From: Pseudomonas sp. PDNC002
GTDB lineage: Bacteria > Pseudomonadota > Gammaproteobacteria > Pseudomonadales > Pseudomonadaceae
Direction of reading: 5' to 3'
DNA: 64,000 bases
Assembly (NCBI RefSeq): GCF_016919445.1
Contig: NZ_CP070356.1
Span: 1,892,001-1,956,000 of the forward strand
Below the pieces are notes generated by a model, which saw only the letters and a list, made by a program, of their open reading frames with translations, was not told where the DNA came from and did not search any database. Positions 8,100-16,797 of this stretch are shown piece by piece; positions within the stretch are counted from its first letter, which is position 1; each line of letters opens with the position of its first letter. Made by a program: the position numbers and the translations under genes.

Positions 8100-9515
8100 T
8101 CAGCCCTGCAGCGAATGAATGATCCGGCCGAGGGTTTCCATCGCCTGTTCGCTGGTAGCCGTCCACGGATGACCGTAGTTCAGGCGCAGGCAGTGGCCGA
8201 AGCGCCGCGTCGCCGAGAAGATCGGTCCGGGTGCGAGGCTGATGCCCTGGGCGTGGGCGAGCTGGAATAGCTTGAGCGCGTCGATCTGCTCGGGCAGTTC
8301 CAGCCACAGGAAGTAGCCGCCGCTGGGGCGGGTGACGCGGGTGGCGGCAGGGAAGTGCCGGGCCACGGCGGCGAGCATCGCGTGCTGCTGGCTTTCCAGC
8401 GCGTGGCGGAGCTTGCGCAGATGGCGGTCGTAGCCGCCGTGTTGCAGGTAGTCGGCGATGGCCGCCTGGGCCGGCACGGAGGCTGACAGGCTGGTCATCA
8501 GCTTGAGCCGCTCGATCTGCTCGGCGTAGCGCCCGCCCGCCACCCAACCGACCCGGTAACCCGGCGCCAGGCTCTTGGAGAAGGAGCTGCAATGCATGAA
8601 CAAGCCCTCGGTGTCGAAGGCCTTTACCGGCTTGGGCGCCTGGGCGGCGAAGTACAGCTCGGCGTAGACGTCGTCCTCGATCAGCGGCACCTGGTGCTGG
8701 GTCAGCAGGGCGGCGAGGGCGCGCTTCTTCTCCTCGCTCATGCTGGCGCCCAGCGGGTTCTGGAAGTTGCTCATGAACCAGCAGGCTTTGATCGGCAGGC
8801 GCGCCAGGCTGTCGGCAAGTACGTCGAGGTCGATCCCTTCGCGCGGGTGCACGGGGATTTCCACCGCCTTCAGTTTCAGCCGTTCCAGCACCTGCAGGCT
8901 GGCGTAGAACGCCGGGGCTTCGATGGCGACCAGATCGCCCGGCTGGGTGACGACTTGCAGGCACAGGTTCAGCGCTTCCAGCGCGCCGTTGGTGACCACC
9001 AGCTCCTCCACCGGCAACGGCATGCCGCCGACCATGTAGCGCAGGGCGATCTGCCGGCGCAGCGCGTGGCTGCCGGGCGCGAGGTCGGCGACCACCGAGC
9101 GCGGGTCCATGTCACGCACGGCGTGGGCCATGGAGCGCGCCAGGCGCGGCAGGGGGAAGAGCTCCGGCGCCGGGAAGGCAGAACCGAAGGGCACGGTGTC
9201 CGGGTCCTTGATGGAACTGAGCACCGAGAACACCAGTTCGCTGACGTCCACCTCGGTGGTCTGCGCATCGTGACGGGCGATTTCCGGCTCGGCCAGCGCG
9301 CGCTGCACGTGCTCGCGGACGAAGTAGCCCGAGCGCGCGCGGGCGACGATCAGGCCGCGGTCTTCCAGCAGGTAATAAGCCTGGAAGACTGTCGAAGCAC
9401 TGACCCCATAGGTGCGGCTGGCGTGCCGCACCGAGGGGACTTTCTGGCCTGGGGCGAGTACGCCGCTGCGGATCAGGCCGGCGATCTCGTCGGCGAATTT
9501 CTCGTAGCGCTTCAT
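8100..9515 (-). CDS. MocR-type transcriptional regulator (GntR HTH plus aminotransferase fold)
   Basis: Regulator of 471 residues. The N-terminal GntR winged helix is about residues 1-70 (FADEIAGLIRSGVLAPGQKVPSVR, then YGVSASTVFQAYYLLEDRGLI). A fold-type I aminotransferase domain fills the rest, with FQNPLG, ED-D-Y, and the PLP lysine K314 in SFSKSLAPGY. MocR proteins use PLP as an effector ligand; the target here is unknown. ATG 9515 (MKRYEKFAD) is chosen with AGGA just upstream. The frame stays open far upstream, but that part runs antisense-like through ccoG and has no family match. It is read in the same direction as ccoG, 86 bases downstream. Confidence 0.9.
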   Translation of the reverse strand: MKRYEKFADEIAGLIRSGVLAPGQKVPSVRHASRTYGVSASTVFQAYYLLEDRGLIVARARSGYFVREHVQRALAEPEIARHDAQTTEVDVSELVFSVLSSIKDPDTVPFGSAFPAPELFPLPRLARSMAHAVRDMDPRSVVADLAPGSHALRRQIALRYMVGGMPLPVEELVVTNGALEALNLCLQVVTQPGDLVAIEAPAFYASLQVLERLKLKAVEIPVHPREGIDLDVLADSLARLPIKACWFMSNFQNPLGASMSEEKKRALAALLTQHQVPLIEDDVYAELYFAAQAPKPVKAFDTEGLFMHCSSFSKSLAPGYRVGWVAGGRYAEQIERLKLMTSLSASVPAQAAIADYLQHGGYDRHLRKLRHALESQQHAMLAAVARHFPAATRVTRPSGGYFLWLELPEQIDALKLFQLAHAQGISLAPGPIFSATRRFGHCLRLNYGHPWTATSEQAMETLGRIIHSLQG

Positions 9516-9601
9516 CTTGTCCTGCGGGGCGCCCTGGGCGGTGGTGGAATCCGCCCACTCTAGGCGCTGCGCCGAGGTCACGCCAAGCTCCCGTGCCATG
9601 C

Positions 9602-11011
9602 TCAACGCCTCGGCGAGACGAAGGTGCTGGCGGCGTCGATGGACTCGTTGCCGTCGCTGACCCGGAAGTGCAGCGGCAGCGAACCACCGGCACTGCTCTG
9701 CGCTTCGCTGGCGACCGAGACGGCGAAGTCGCGGATCTCGCCCGGTTGCAGCATCAGCTCCGGCACGCCCTGCAGGCGGTAACCGGCGCCATCGGCGAGG
9801 CTCAGCTGATAGTGCTGCGGTTGCTGGGTCTTGTTGATCAGCTTGAGGTTGTAGATGTTCTCGATTTCGCCAGCGGCGTTCTCGCGGAACAGGCCACGGT
9901 CGCGGGCCACATCGAGGTTGATCAGCGGGCGCGCTTCCAGCGCCCAGACGAAGGCGCCGATCATCACCAGCAGCACGGCCGCATAGCCGATCAGGCGCGG
10001 GCGCAGCAGGTGGGTCTTGCCGCCTTCCAGCGCGCTTTCGGAGGTGTAGCGCACCAGGCCACGGTCGTAGCCCATCTTGTCCATCACCGAGTCGCAGGCG
10101 TCGATGCAGGCCGCGCAGCCGATGCAGGCGATCTGCAGGCCGTCGCGGATGTCGATGCCGGTGGGGCAGACCTGCACGCACTGGTGGCAGTCGATGCAGT
10201 CACCCAGGCCGAGGGCCTTGGGATCGGCGTCCTTCTTGCGCGCGCCACGGGACTCGCCGCGCGCCGCGTCGTAGGAAATGATCAGGGTGTCCTTGTCGAA
10301 CATCACGCTCTGGAAGCGCGAGTACGGGCACATGTGGATGCACACCTGCTCGCGCAGCCAGCCGGCGTTGGCGTAGGTGGCTGCGGCGAAGAAGGCGACC
10401 CAGAAGGTGCTTTCCAGGTCGAGTTTGAAGGTGAGCAGGTCCATCACCAGCGGGCGCACCGGCGTGAAGTAGCCGATGAAGGTGATCGCCGTGACCAGGC
10501 TGATCAGCAACCACAGGCCGTGCTTGGCACTTTTGCGCAGGACTTTCTCGGCACTGGCCGGGCCCTTGTCCATCTTCATACGCTGGTTGCGATCGCCCTC
10601 GGTGACCTGCTCGGCCCACATGAAGATCCACGTCCAGACGCTCTGCGGGCAGGTGTAGCCGCACCACACGCGGCCGGCGAACACCGTGATGAAGAACAGG
10701 CCGAAGGCGGCAATGATCAGGATCGCCGAGAGCAGGATGAAATCCTGCGGCCAGAAGGTCGCGCCGAAGATGTAGAACTTGCGCTCGGGCAGGTCCCAGA
10801 GCACCGCCTGGCGGCCGTTCCACTGCAGCCACAGGGTGCCGAAGAACAGCAGGAACAACAGGCCGCCGCCCAGGCGCCGCAGGTCGCGGAAACGTCCGGC
10901 GAAGCGCTTGGTGTAGACCGTCGGGGTGACTGCGGACAGCGGTTTCGGCGGCGGGGTGAAACGTTGCGGTGCGTCGATCTCGATGACCTTCGCGGGGATT
11001 CTTTCGCTCAT
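9602..11011 (-). CDS. ccoG: Cytochrome c oxidase accessory protein CcoG (RdxA/FixG family)
   Basis: Membrane-bound iron-sulfur protein of 469 residues that assists copper reduction and assembly of cbb3-type cytochrome oxidase. Several transmembrane segments occupy the first half, with GRVWCGYTCPQSVWTWIF and REQVCIHMCPYSRFQ. Two ferredoxin-like cysteine clusters follow (CIDCHQCVQVCPTGIDIRDG and CIGCAACIDACD), and a periplasmic Ig-like C-terminal domain ends the protein. Unusually for the family, no ccoN operon or ccoHIS genes lie beside it in the window. It is divergent from cysI. Confidence 0.95.
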   Translation of the reverse strand: MSERIPAKVIEIDAPQRFTPPPKPLSAVTPTVYTKRFAGRFRDLRRLGGGLLFLLFFGTLWLQWNGRQAVLWDLPERKFYIFGATFWPQDFILLSAILIIAAFGLFFITVFAGRVWCGYTCPQSVWTWIFMWAEQVTEGDRNQRMKMDKGPASAEKVLRKSAKHGLWLLISLVTAITFIGYFTPVRPLVMDLLTFKLDLESTFWVAFFAAATYANAGWLREQVCIHMCPYSRFQSVMFDKDTLIISYDAARGESRGARKKDADPKALGLGDCIDCHQCVQVCPTGIDIRDGLQIACIGCAACIDACDSVMDKMGYDRGLVRYTSESALEGGKTHLLRPRLIGYAAVLLVMIGAFVWALEARPLINLDVARDRGLFRENAAGEIENIYNLKLINKTQQPQHYQLSLADGAGYRLQGVPELMLQPGEIRDFAVSVASEAQSSAGGSLPLHFRVSDGNESIDAASTFVSPRR

Positions 11012-11356
11012 TATCGTGGCCCATCAGGCAGAAGAGGCGCCGCGACTGTACGAATCGGTCTGCACCCGAAACAGATTCAGGTCCGCCGGAAAAAACCATA
11101 TCAGATGGCGAAAATCGCTCCGCGCCGCGTTGCTACAGGGCTGGTGCCATGCGCGATGAAGCGGCTGATCGGGCCCGTTGCGGCAACCGGTCGCAGGCCC
11201 ACCGGGGCAGGGGTGAAGCGGATCTGATCCGGTTTTTCCCGCGTGATCTGCCGCTGTTTTGCACAACAGCCGCCGGCCATAGTTCGGTCAACCGCAACGT
11301 GGCGAGCCCGACGACAGAAGCAGGACGCCACGCAACGATCCGAAGGTGGCCTGGCG
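11012..11356. other. Intergenic region between divergent ccoG and cysI
   Basis: About 345 bases carrying the promoters of both neighbours. I see a short palindrome, GGATCTGATCC (near 11219), and small GC-rich inverted repeats, but no convincing TTGAT-N4-ATCAA ANR box, no clear -35/-10 pair and no supported ORF. Confidence 0.5.
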
Positions 11357-13021
11357 ATGTACCGATACGATGATTACGACCGCGCCCTGGTGCGCGAACG
11401 GGTGGCGCAGTTCCGCGACCAGGTGCAACGGCGCCTGAGCGATGAACTGAGCGAAGAGGAATTCCTGCCGCTGCGCCTGCAGAACGGCCTGTACCTGCAG
11501 AAGCATGCCTACATGCTGCGCGTGGCGATTCCCTACGGCACCCTGTCCAGCGAGCAGATGCGCACCCTGGCGTGGATCGCCCGCGAGCACGATCGCGGCT
11601 ACGGCCACTTCACCACGCGGCAGAACATCCAGTTCAACTGGGTGGAGCTGGAGCGCGTGCCGGACATCCTCGAACGCCTCGCCGACGTCGAGATGCACGC
11701 CATCCAGACATCCGGCAACTGCGTGCGCAATATCACCACCGAAGCCTTCGCCGGGGTTGCCGCCGACGAGTTCCTCGACCCGCGCCCGCTGGCGGAAATC
11801 CTTCGCCAGTGGTCCACGGTGAACCCCGAGTTCCTGTTCCTGCCGCGCAAGTTCAAGATCGCCCTCTGCGCCGCCGAGGAAGACCGCGCGGCGGTGATGA
11901 TGCACGACATCGGCCTCTACCTGCGCCGCGCCGAGGACGGCGAGCTGCGCCTGAAGGTGCTGGTGGGCGGCGGGCTGGGGCGCACGCCGATGCTCGGCCA
12001 GGTGATCCGCGACGACCTGCCCTGGCAGCATTTGCTGTCCTACGTCGAGGCCATCCTGCGCGTGTATAACCGCCATGGCCGGCGCGACAACAAGTACAAG
12101 GCGCGGATCAAGATCCTGGTGAAGGCGTTGGGCATCGAGGCCTTCTCCCGCGAAGTGGAAGAAGAGTGGCAGCACCTGCGCGATGGCGAGGCGCAACTGA
12201 CCCTCGATGAATACCAGCGCGTGGCAGCCGCCTTCGAGCCGCCGGTCTACGCCCCCGCAGACGAACTTGCCTACGGCACGGCGCTGGCTGCTGACGCTGC
12301 GTTTGCCCGCTGGGTTTCGCGCAATGTGCGCCCGCACCGCGTGCCTGGCTATGCCAGCGTGGTGCTCTCCACCAAGCCGGGCGCCGAGGCGCCGCCGGGC
12401 GATGCCACTGCGGAACAGATGGAGCGGGTGGGCGACTGGGCCGAGCGCTTCGGCTTCGGCGAGATCCGCGTCGCCCACGAACAGAACCTGGTGCTGCCGG
12501 ACGTACGCAAGGCCGATCTCCACGCGCTCTGGCTGGAAGCCTGCGCCACGGGCCTGGGCACGCCCAACCAGGGCCTGCTGACCGACATCATCGCCTGCCC
12601 CGGCGGTGACTTCTGCGCGCTGGCCAACGCCAAGTCGATTCCCATCGCCCAGGGCATCCAGCAGCGCTTCGAGGACCTCGACTACCTACACGACCTGGGC
12701 GACCTGAGCCTGAATATCTCCGGCTGCATGAACGCCTGCGGCCACCACCATATCGGCAACATCGGCATCCTCGGCGTCGATAAGAACGGCAGCGAGTGGT
12801 ACCAGATCACCCTGGGTGGCGCGCAGGGCGTGAAGAGTGCGCTGGGCAAGGTGATCGGCCCATCGTTCAGTGCGGCTGAAGTGCCGGACGTGATCGAGGC
12901 GCTGGTGCAGACCTATGTGGAGCAGCGCGGTGTCGGTGAGCGCTTCGTCGAAACGGTCGAGCGCATCGGCCTGGAGCCGTTCAAGGCGCGGGTATACCGC
13001 CAGGCGGAGGTGCCGGCATGA
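11357..13021 (+). CDS. cysI: Sulfite reductase hemoprotein (siroheme / 4Fe-4S)
   Basis: Assimilatory nitrite/sulfite reductase-family protein of 554 residues, the step from sulfite to sulfide in cysteine synthesis. Two ferredoxin-like half-domains flank siroheme regions. HFTTRQNIQFNW is the family substrate/siroheme motif, and the cluster cysteines are C414 and C420 (ACPGGDFC) and C457 and C461 (SGCMNAC). ATG 11357 (MYRYDDYDRALVRE) is chosen; upstream in-frame codons have no family similarity. The stop overlaps the DUF934 gene by four bases. Nitrite reductase is the alternative, but the DUF934 partner argues for sulfite. Confidence 0.93.
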   Translation: MYRYDDYDRALVRERVAQFRDQVQRRLSDELSEEEFLPLRLQNGLYLQKHAYMLRVAIPYGTLSSEQMRTLAWIAREHDRGYGHFTTRQNIQFNWVELERVPDILERLADVEMHAIQTSGNCVRNITTEAFAGVAADEFLDPRPLAEILRQWSTVNPEFLFLPRKFKIALCAAEEDRAAVMMHDIGLYLRRAEDGELRLKVLVGGGLGRTPMLGQVIRDDLPWQHLLSYVEAILRVYNRHGRRDNKYKARIKILVKALGIEAFSREVEEEWQHLRDGEAQLTLDEYQRVAAAFEPPVYAPADELAYGTALAADAAFARWVSRNVRPHRVPGYASVVLSTKPGAEAPPGDATAEQMERVGDWAERFGFGEIRVAHEQNLVLPDVRKADLHALWLEACATGLGTPNQGLLTDIIACPGGDFCALANAKSIPIAQGIQQRFEDLDYLHDLGDLSLNISGCMNACGHHHIGNIGILGVDKNGSEWYQITLGGAQGVKSALGKVIGPSFSAAEVPDVIEALVQTYVEQRGVGERFVETVERIGLEPFKARVYRQAEVPA

Positions 13022-13581
13022 AGAATCTGATCCGTTTGCGGGATGGTGTGGCCGAGCTGGCGCCGGATGATCCCTGGACCTTGCTGCGCGAAGTGCCGGA
13101 GGAGTTGCCCGAGGGCAACCTGATCCTGCCGCTCGAGACGTGGCTGAGCATCACTCCCTGTAGGAGCGAGCTTGCTCGCGAACAGATATCCCAGGACGCA
13201 ACAGCGTTGAGCGGTTCGCGAGCAAGCTCGCACCTACAAGGCCATGGCGTGCTGCTCGGGCCGGACGACGATCCGCAACGGCTTGGCCAATGGCTGGACG
13301 AGATCCCGCTGATCGCCATCGATTTCCCCAGCTTCCGCGACGGCCGCGGCTATAGCCTGGCCTACCTGCTGCGCAGCCGCCTGGGCTGGCGCGGCGAGTT
13401 GCGCGCGGTGGGCGACGTGCTGCGCGACCAGCTGGCGCACCTGCGCCAGTGCGGTTTTGACGCCTTCGCCGTGCGCGAGGACAAGTCCGTGGAAGACGCG
13501 CTGAAGGGGCTGGCGGGGCTCAGCGTGCTCTATGGGCGCTCGGTCATCGAGCCGCGCCCGCTGTTCCGGCGGCGCTCCTGA
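13018..13581 (+). CDS. DUF934 protein linked to sulfite reduction, carrying an in-frame REP insertion
   Basis: DUF934 family protein of 187 residues, usually encoded next to cysI and thought to support sulfite reduction. The family parts are MKNLIRLRDGVAEL at the start, GVLLGPDDDPQRLG near residue 77, and FPSFRDGRGYSLAYLLR to the end. Residues 48-74 (CRSELARE to SSHLQ) are not family sequence: they translate the inverted REP pair at 13159-13238. The frame survives because the insert is a multiple of three and has no stop. It overlaps cysI by four bases (ATGA). The protein may still fold, since the insert falls just before the conserved GVLLGPD. Confidence 0.9.
   Translation: MKNLIRLRDGVAELAPDDPWTLLREVPEELPEGNLILPLETWLSITPCRSELAREQISQDATALSGSRASSHLQGHGVLLGPDDDPQRLGQWLDEIPLIAIDFPSFRDGRGYSLAYLLRSRLGWRGELRAVGDVLRDQLAHLRQCGFDAFAVREDKSVEDALKGLAGLSVLYGRSVIEPRPLFRRRS
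13159..13238. repeat. REP inverted pair (REPIN) inside a coding sequence, GGAGCGAGC family
   Basis: GTAGGAGCGAGCTTGCTCGC at the left (from 13160) and its inverted partner (TTCGCGAGCAAGCTCGCACC) at the right, with about 30 bases between. These are normally strictly intergenic in Pseudomonas. Here the element lies wholly inside the DUF934 gene and is translated through. Confidence 0.92.
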
Positions 13582-13721
13582 GGCGCGACAATCGCGCACG
13601 GCCAAGGCTGCAGCGGGTCGGCCAAGCTTGACGCTGTGCCGGGGGGCAGGAAAAATGCGGGCATCATCCACGGCGTCCCGCGCGCCGCTGGTAACCCACG
13701 TATTCGAGTGACCCCCATAAT

Positions 13722-14606
13722 ATGCGCATGCGCCTGATGCTGTTGGGTGGCGGTAATGCCCTTGGACAGGCGCTGATCCGCCTGGGCGCCGAGGAGGACA
13801 TCGGCTTCCTCGCCCCCCGACCACCCGACCAGGGCTGGGACGCCGCCAGTCTCACCGTCCTGCTGGACGAGACCCGTCCCGACGCGGTGATCAACCTCGC
13901 CTACTACTTCGACTGGTTCCAGGCCGAGGCCATCGACGACGCCCGCCTGGCCAGCCAGGAGCGCGCCGTGGAGCGGCTGGCCGAACTCTGCCAGCACCAC
14001 GAGATCCTGCTGATCCAGCCGTCCAGCTACCGCGTATTCGACGGCGCCCGCGCCACTGCCTACAGCGAGAAAGACGAGCCGCTGCCGCTGGGCCCGCGTG
14101 GCCAGGCGCTGTGGCGCATGGAACAGTGGGTCCGCGCGACGTGCCCGCGTCATGTCCTGCTGCGCTTCGGCTGGCTGCTCGACGATAGCGCCGACGGCGT
14201 GCTTGGCCGCTTCCTCGCGCGGGCCGAGAAGGAACAGGTGCTGTTCCTCGCCGACGACCGCCGTGGCAACCCGACTCCGGTGGATGACGCCGCGCGGGTA
14301 ATCCTCTCGGTCCTCAAGCAACTCGATTGCCAGTCACCGCTGTGGGGCACCTACCACTATGGCGGCCTGGAAGCGACCACCACCCTGTCCCTGGGCCAGG
14401 TGGTGCTCGGCGAGGCCCGCGCCTTCCGCGCCCTGGCCGTTCAGGAGCCGAGCCCGCAGGCCCACGCCGCGCGCCCCGATGCCGGCGACGAACCGCAGCA
14501 CGCGGTGCTTGCCTGCAAGAAGATCCTCCATACCTTCGGTATCAAGCCGCGCGCCTGGCGCGCCGGCCTGCCCGCCCTGCTGGACCGTTACTACCGCCAT
14601 GTCTGA
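13722..14606 (+). CDS. RmlD-like sugar-nucleotide reductase family protein
   Basis: SDR-family protein of 294 residues resembling dTDP-4-dehydrorhamnose reductase (RmlD). The N-terminus MRMRLMLLGGGNALGQAL is a degenerate Rossmann glycine loop, followed by PDAVINLAYYFDWFQAE, LIQPSSYRVFDG and LRFGWLLDD, which echo RmlD motifs. The classic YxxxK is not evident: around residues 120-130 the sequence is PRGQALWRMEQW. Catalysis is therefore uncertain and it may be a non-reductase homologue. The next SDR gene overlaps its end by eight bases, so the two are probably co-translated. Confidence 0.75.
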   Translation: MRMRLMLLGGGNALGQALIRLGAEEDIGFLAPRPPDQGWDAASLTVLLDETRPDAVINLAYYFDWFQAEAIDDARLASQERAVERLAELCQHHEILLIQPSSYRVFDGARATAYSEKDEPLPLGPRGQALWRMEQWVRATCPRHVLLRFGWLLDDSADGVLGRFLARAEKEQVLFLADDRRGNPTPVDDAARVILSVLKQLDCQSPLWGTYHYGGLEATTTLSLGQVVLGEARAFRALAVQEPSPQAHAARPDAGDEPQHAVLACKKILHTFGIKPRAWRAGLPALLDRYYRHV

Positions 14607-15546
14607 TCGTCTTATTCCTTCCGCGCAGCCCATCCTCATCACCGGCGGAGCGGGGTTCATCGGTTCCCATCTGGCGGATGCGCTGCTGGCACAGGGCTTT
14701 GCCGTGCGCGTGCTGGACGATCTGTCCACCGGCAAGCGCGAGAACCTCGATCCGCGCGTCGAGCTGATCGTCGGCGATGTCGCCGATGAAGCGGCGCTGC
14801 GGGGGGCGGTGAGCGGTTGCCAGGGCGTCGTGCACCTGGCGGCGATCGCCTCGGTGCAGGCCTCGGTGGAAGACCCGGTGGGTACCCATCGCGCCAATTT
14901 CATCGGCACCCTGAACCTCTGCGAGGCCATGCGCCAGGAGGGCATCCACCGGGTACTGTTCGCCTCCAGCGCAGCGGTCTACGGGCAGAACGGCGAAGGC
15001 ACCGCGATCGACGAAGACGTGGTCAAGGCGCCGTTGACGCCCTACGCCTCGGACAAGCTGGCCAGCGAGTACTACCTGGACTTCTATCGCCGCGAGCACG
15101 CGCTGGAGCCGGCGATATTTCGCTTCTTCAACGTCTACGGTCCGCGCCAGGACCCGTCCTCGCCGTATTCCGGGGTGATCAGCATTTTCGCCCGCCGCGC
15201 CGAGGAAGGCCTGCCGATCACCGTGTTCGGCGACGGCGAGCAGACCCGCGATTTCATCTACGTCGGTGACCTGGTGAAGCTGCTGGTGACGGCCTTGCTG
15301 GCGGATGAAGTGGCCGAGTCGGCGATCAACGTCGGCCTGGACCAGTCCACCAGCCTCAACCAGTTGCTGGCCGAGATCGGCAAGCTCACCGGTGGTCTGC
15401 CGGACATCACCTACCAGCCGGCGCGCCACGGCGATATCCGCCACTCCCGCGCCGACAACCGCCGCCTGCTGTCACGCTATCGCCTGGAAGAGCCGACGCC
15501 GCTGGCCGAAGGCCTGGCCCAGCTGATCACCACCAGGGTTTGTTGA
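14599..15546 (+). CDS. NAD-dependent epimerase/dehydratase (UDP-glucose 4-epimerase-like)
   Basis: Extended-SDR protein of 315 residues. The NAD-binding loop is ITGGAGFIGSHLADALL, then VLDDLSTGKREN, HLAAIASVQASVEDP, SSAAVYG, the catalytic YASDK (Y-x-x-x-K), and RFFNVYGPRQDPSSPYSGVIS with DGEQTRDFIYVGD, all typical of GalE/WbpP-type epimerases. The likely role is nucleotide-sugar supply for surface polysaccharide. The exact substrate cannot be read from the sequence. Start ATG 14599 overlaps the preceding gene. Its last 20 bases overlap the convergent SirB2 gene. Confidence 0.88.
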   Translation: MSDRLIPSAQPILITGGAGFIGSHLADALLAQGFAVRVLDDLSTGKRENLDPRVELIVGDVADEAALRGAVSGCQGVVHLAAIASVQASVEDPVGTHRANFIGTLNLCEAMRQEGIHRVLFASSAAVYGQNGEGTAIDEDVVKAPLTPYASDKLASEYYLDFYRREHALEPAIFRFFNVYGPRQDPSSPYSGVISIFARRAEEGLPITVFGDGEQTRDFIYVGDLVKLLVTALLADEVAESAINVGLDQSTSLNQLLAEIGKLTGGLPDITYQPARHGDIRHSRADNRRLLSRYRLEEPTPLAEGLAQLITTRVC

Positions 15547-15883
15547 TCGCCAGCAGGAAGATGCCGGCCAGCGAAGACAGCGCGAGTACACTGAGCACAG
15601 CCTTGCGTGGCGTCGATACGGCACGCAGGGCGAACGCCGCCAGCACGATATAGAGCACCAGCAGGCCGATCTTGGCTTGCAGCCACACCGGCAGCGGCCA
15701 GGGCATCGCCAGGTGCACCAGGCCCAGGGCACTGAGCAGCAGCAGCGTGTCGATCAGATGCGGAAGGCCGCGCTGCCAGCCCGAGGGGCGCCTGCCCCAC
15801 CAGCTCAGGCCCAGTCGCAGCAGGAAGAGCGCGGTGCTGATGATCGCCAGGCTGACGTGCAGTGCTTTGAGTTCGAGGTACAT
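15527..15883 (-). CDS. SirB2-family inner-membrane protein
   Basis: Hydrophobic protein of 118 residues with four predicted transmembrane segments, beginning MYLELKALHVSLAIISTALFLLR, with the HLIDTLLLLSALGL and WLQAKIGLLVLYIVLAAFALR stretches that mark the SirB2 family. Its function is poorly known; SirB was named as an activator of invasion genes in Salmonella, which need not apply here. Its 3' end overlaps the convergent epimerase gene by 20 bases, so neither gene has an independent terminator. Confidence 0.88.
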   Translation of the reverse strand: MYLELKALHVSLAIISTALFLLRLGLSWWGRRPSGWQRGLPHLIDTLLLLSALGLVHLAMPWPLPVWLQAKIGLLVLYIVLAAFALRAVSTPRKAVLSVLALSSLAGIFLLAINKPWW

Positions 15884-15901
15884 ACCGGTTCCCTGAAAGT
15901 G

Positions 15902-15927
15902 AAAAAGGCGCCCTTGGGCGCCTTTTT
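15902..15927 (-). terminator. Intrinsic terminator of the OmpW gene (bidirectional form)
   Basis: AAAAAGGCGCCC-TT-GGGCGCCTTTTT is a perfect hairpin with U-runs on both strands. It lies 13 bases past the stop of the leftward OmpW gene and just before the SirB2 start, insulating the two. Confidence 0.88.
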
Positions 15928-15940
15928 CATGTTTGCTCCG

Positions 15941-16660
15941 TTAGAAACGGTAGCCGAAACCAACCATGTAAACCCACGGGTCGACGTCGACATTGACCTT
16001 GGTTTTCTTCACGCCGAGGGCAGACGGACCGTCGACGCTGGCCTTGGTGTCGATGTCCATGTACCAGACCGCGGCGTTGACGAAGGCGTGCTCGTTGAGC
16101 ATGTAGTCCATGCCCAGTTCGGCGGCCAGGCCCCAGGAGTCCTGCAGCTTCAGGTTGCTGAAGCCCTGGTCCTTGCGGGAGCTGGTGAGGTCTTCGTCGA
16201 AGAAGGTGGTGTAGTTGACGCCCAGGCCGCCGTAAGGCTGGAAGGCGGAGCTGGTGCCACCCATGGGGTAGTACTGCAGCAGCACGGTCGGCGGCAGTTG
16301 TTTGATATCGGCCAGCTTGCCGTCCAGGCCGCTGAGGCCGGTGGCCTTGTTCAGGCCCTTGACGTCGACCTGGTGCTTGAACGGAGTGGCGGCGACCAGC
16401 TCGATACCGATCTTGTCGGTGAGCAGGTAGGCGAAGGTCAGGCCCAGCTGGGTGTCGCTGTTTACAGTGGCCTTGGTGCCGCTGACTTTGGCGCCGTCGA
16501 GCTTGATGTCGGAGCTGCTGTCATCCGGCGCCACGGTGGCGATACCGCCACGGACGAGGAAGTCGCCAGCCTGGTGGCCGCGAATGTCGGCGGCCTGGGC
16601 TGCGATCGGCGCTGCGACGGCAAGTGAGAGAAGCGAGGTGGTGAGCCAGGACTTACGCAT
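15941..16660 (-). CDS. oprG: OmpW/OprG-family outer-membrane protein
   Basis: Outer-membrane eight-stranded barrel of 239 residues. A signal peptide (MRKSWLTTSLLSLAVAAPIAAQA) precedes the mature start at about residue 24, the body alternates as beta strands (LQYYPMGG, PYGGLGVNYTTFF), and the C-terminus YMVGFGYRF ends in aromatic F, the BAM signal. OprG/OmpW proteins form a lateral channel for small hydrophobic molecules. ATG 16660 follows GGAG. The zinc operon lies immediately upstream, as I recall for oprG in P. aeruginosa. A promoter with an ANR/FNR-like site lies at 16704-16744. Confidence 0.92.
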   Translation of the reverse strand: MRKSWLTTSLLSLAVAAPIAAQAADIRGHQAGDFLVRGGIATVAPDDSSSDIKLDGAKVSGTKATVNSDTQLGLTFAYLLTDKIGIELVAATPFKHQVDVKGLNKATGLSGLDGKLADIKQLPPTVLLQYYPMGGTSSAFQPYGGLGVNYTTFFDEDLTSSRKDQGFSNLKLQDSWGLAAELGMDYMLNEHAFVNAAVWYMDIDTKASVDGPSALGVKKTKVNVDVDPWVYMVGFGYRF

Positions 16661-16703
16661 GATGAGCTCCAATATCTCTTTGGTATAAGTGTTGGTGCCC
16701 AGA

Positions 16704-16744
16704 ATAGTAGACAGCGCTAAAAGCGCACTTTTGACTTGGCTCAA
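16704..16744 (-). promoter_or_regulatory. Candidate ANR/FNR class II promoter of the OmpW gene
   Basis: On the minus strand TTGAGCCAAGTCAA (16744-16731) differs from TTGAT-N4-ATCAA by one base in each half. TACTAT at 16709-16704 makes a -10 box that puts the start near 16697, so the site is centred at about -41, the class II activator position. OprG of P. aeruginosa is known to be induced without oxygen through ANR, which fits. Confidence 0.6.
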
Positions 16745-16797
16745 TAAAGCCCACAAGCTGTGTAGGAATCAGGGGTGCGGCAAAGTGCCGCGCCCAG

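Noticed and set aside
9516..10181. N-terminal extension of the MocR gene through ccoG
   Set aside because: The open frame continues, but the extra residues are a shadow of ccoG, and the GntR domain begins at MKRYEKFAD (9515).
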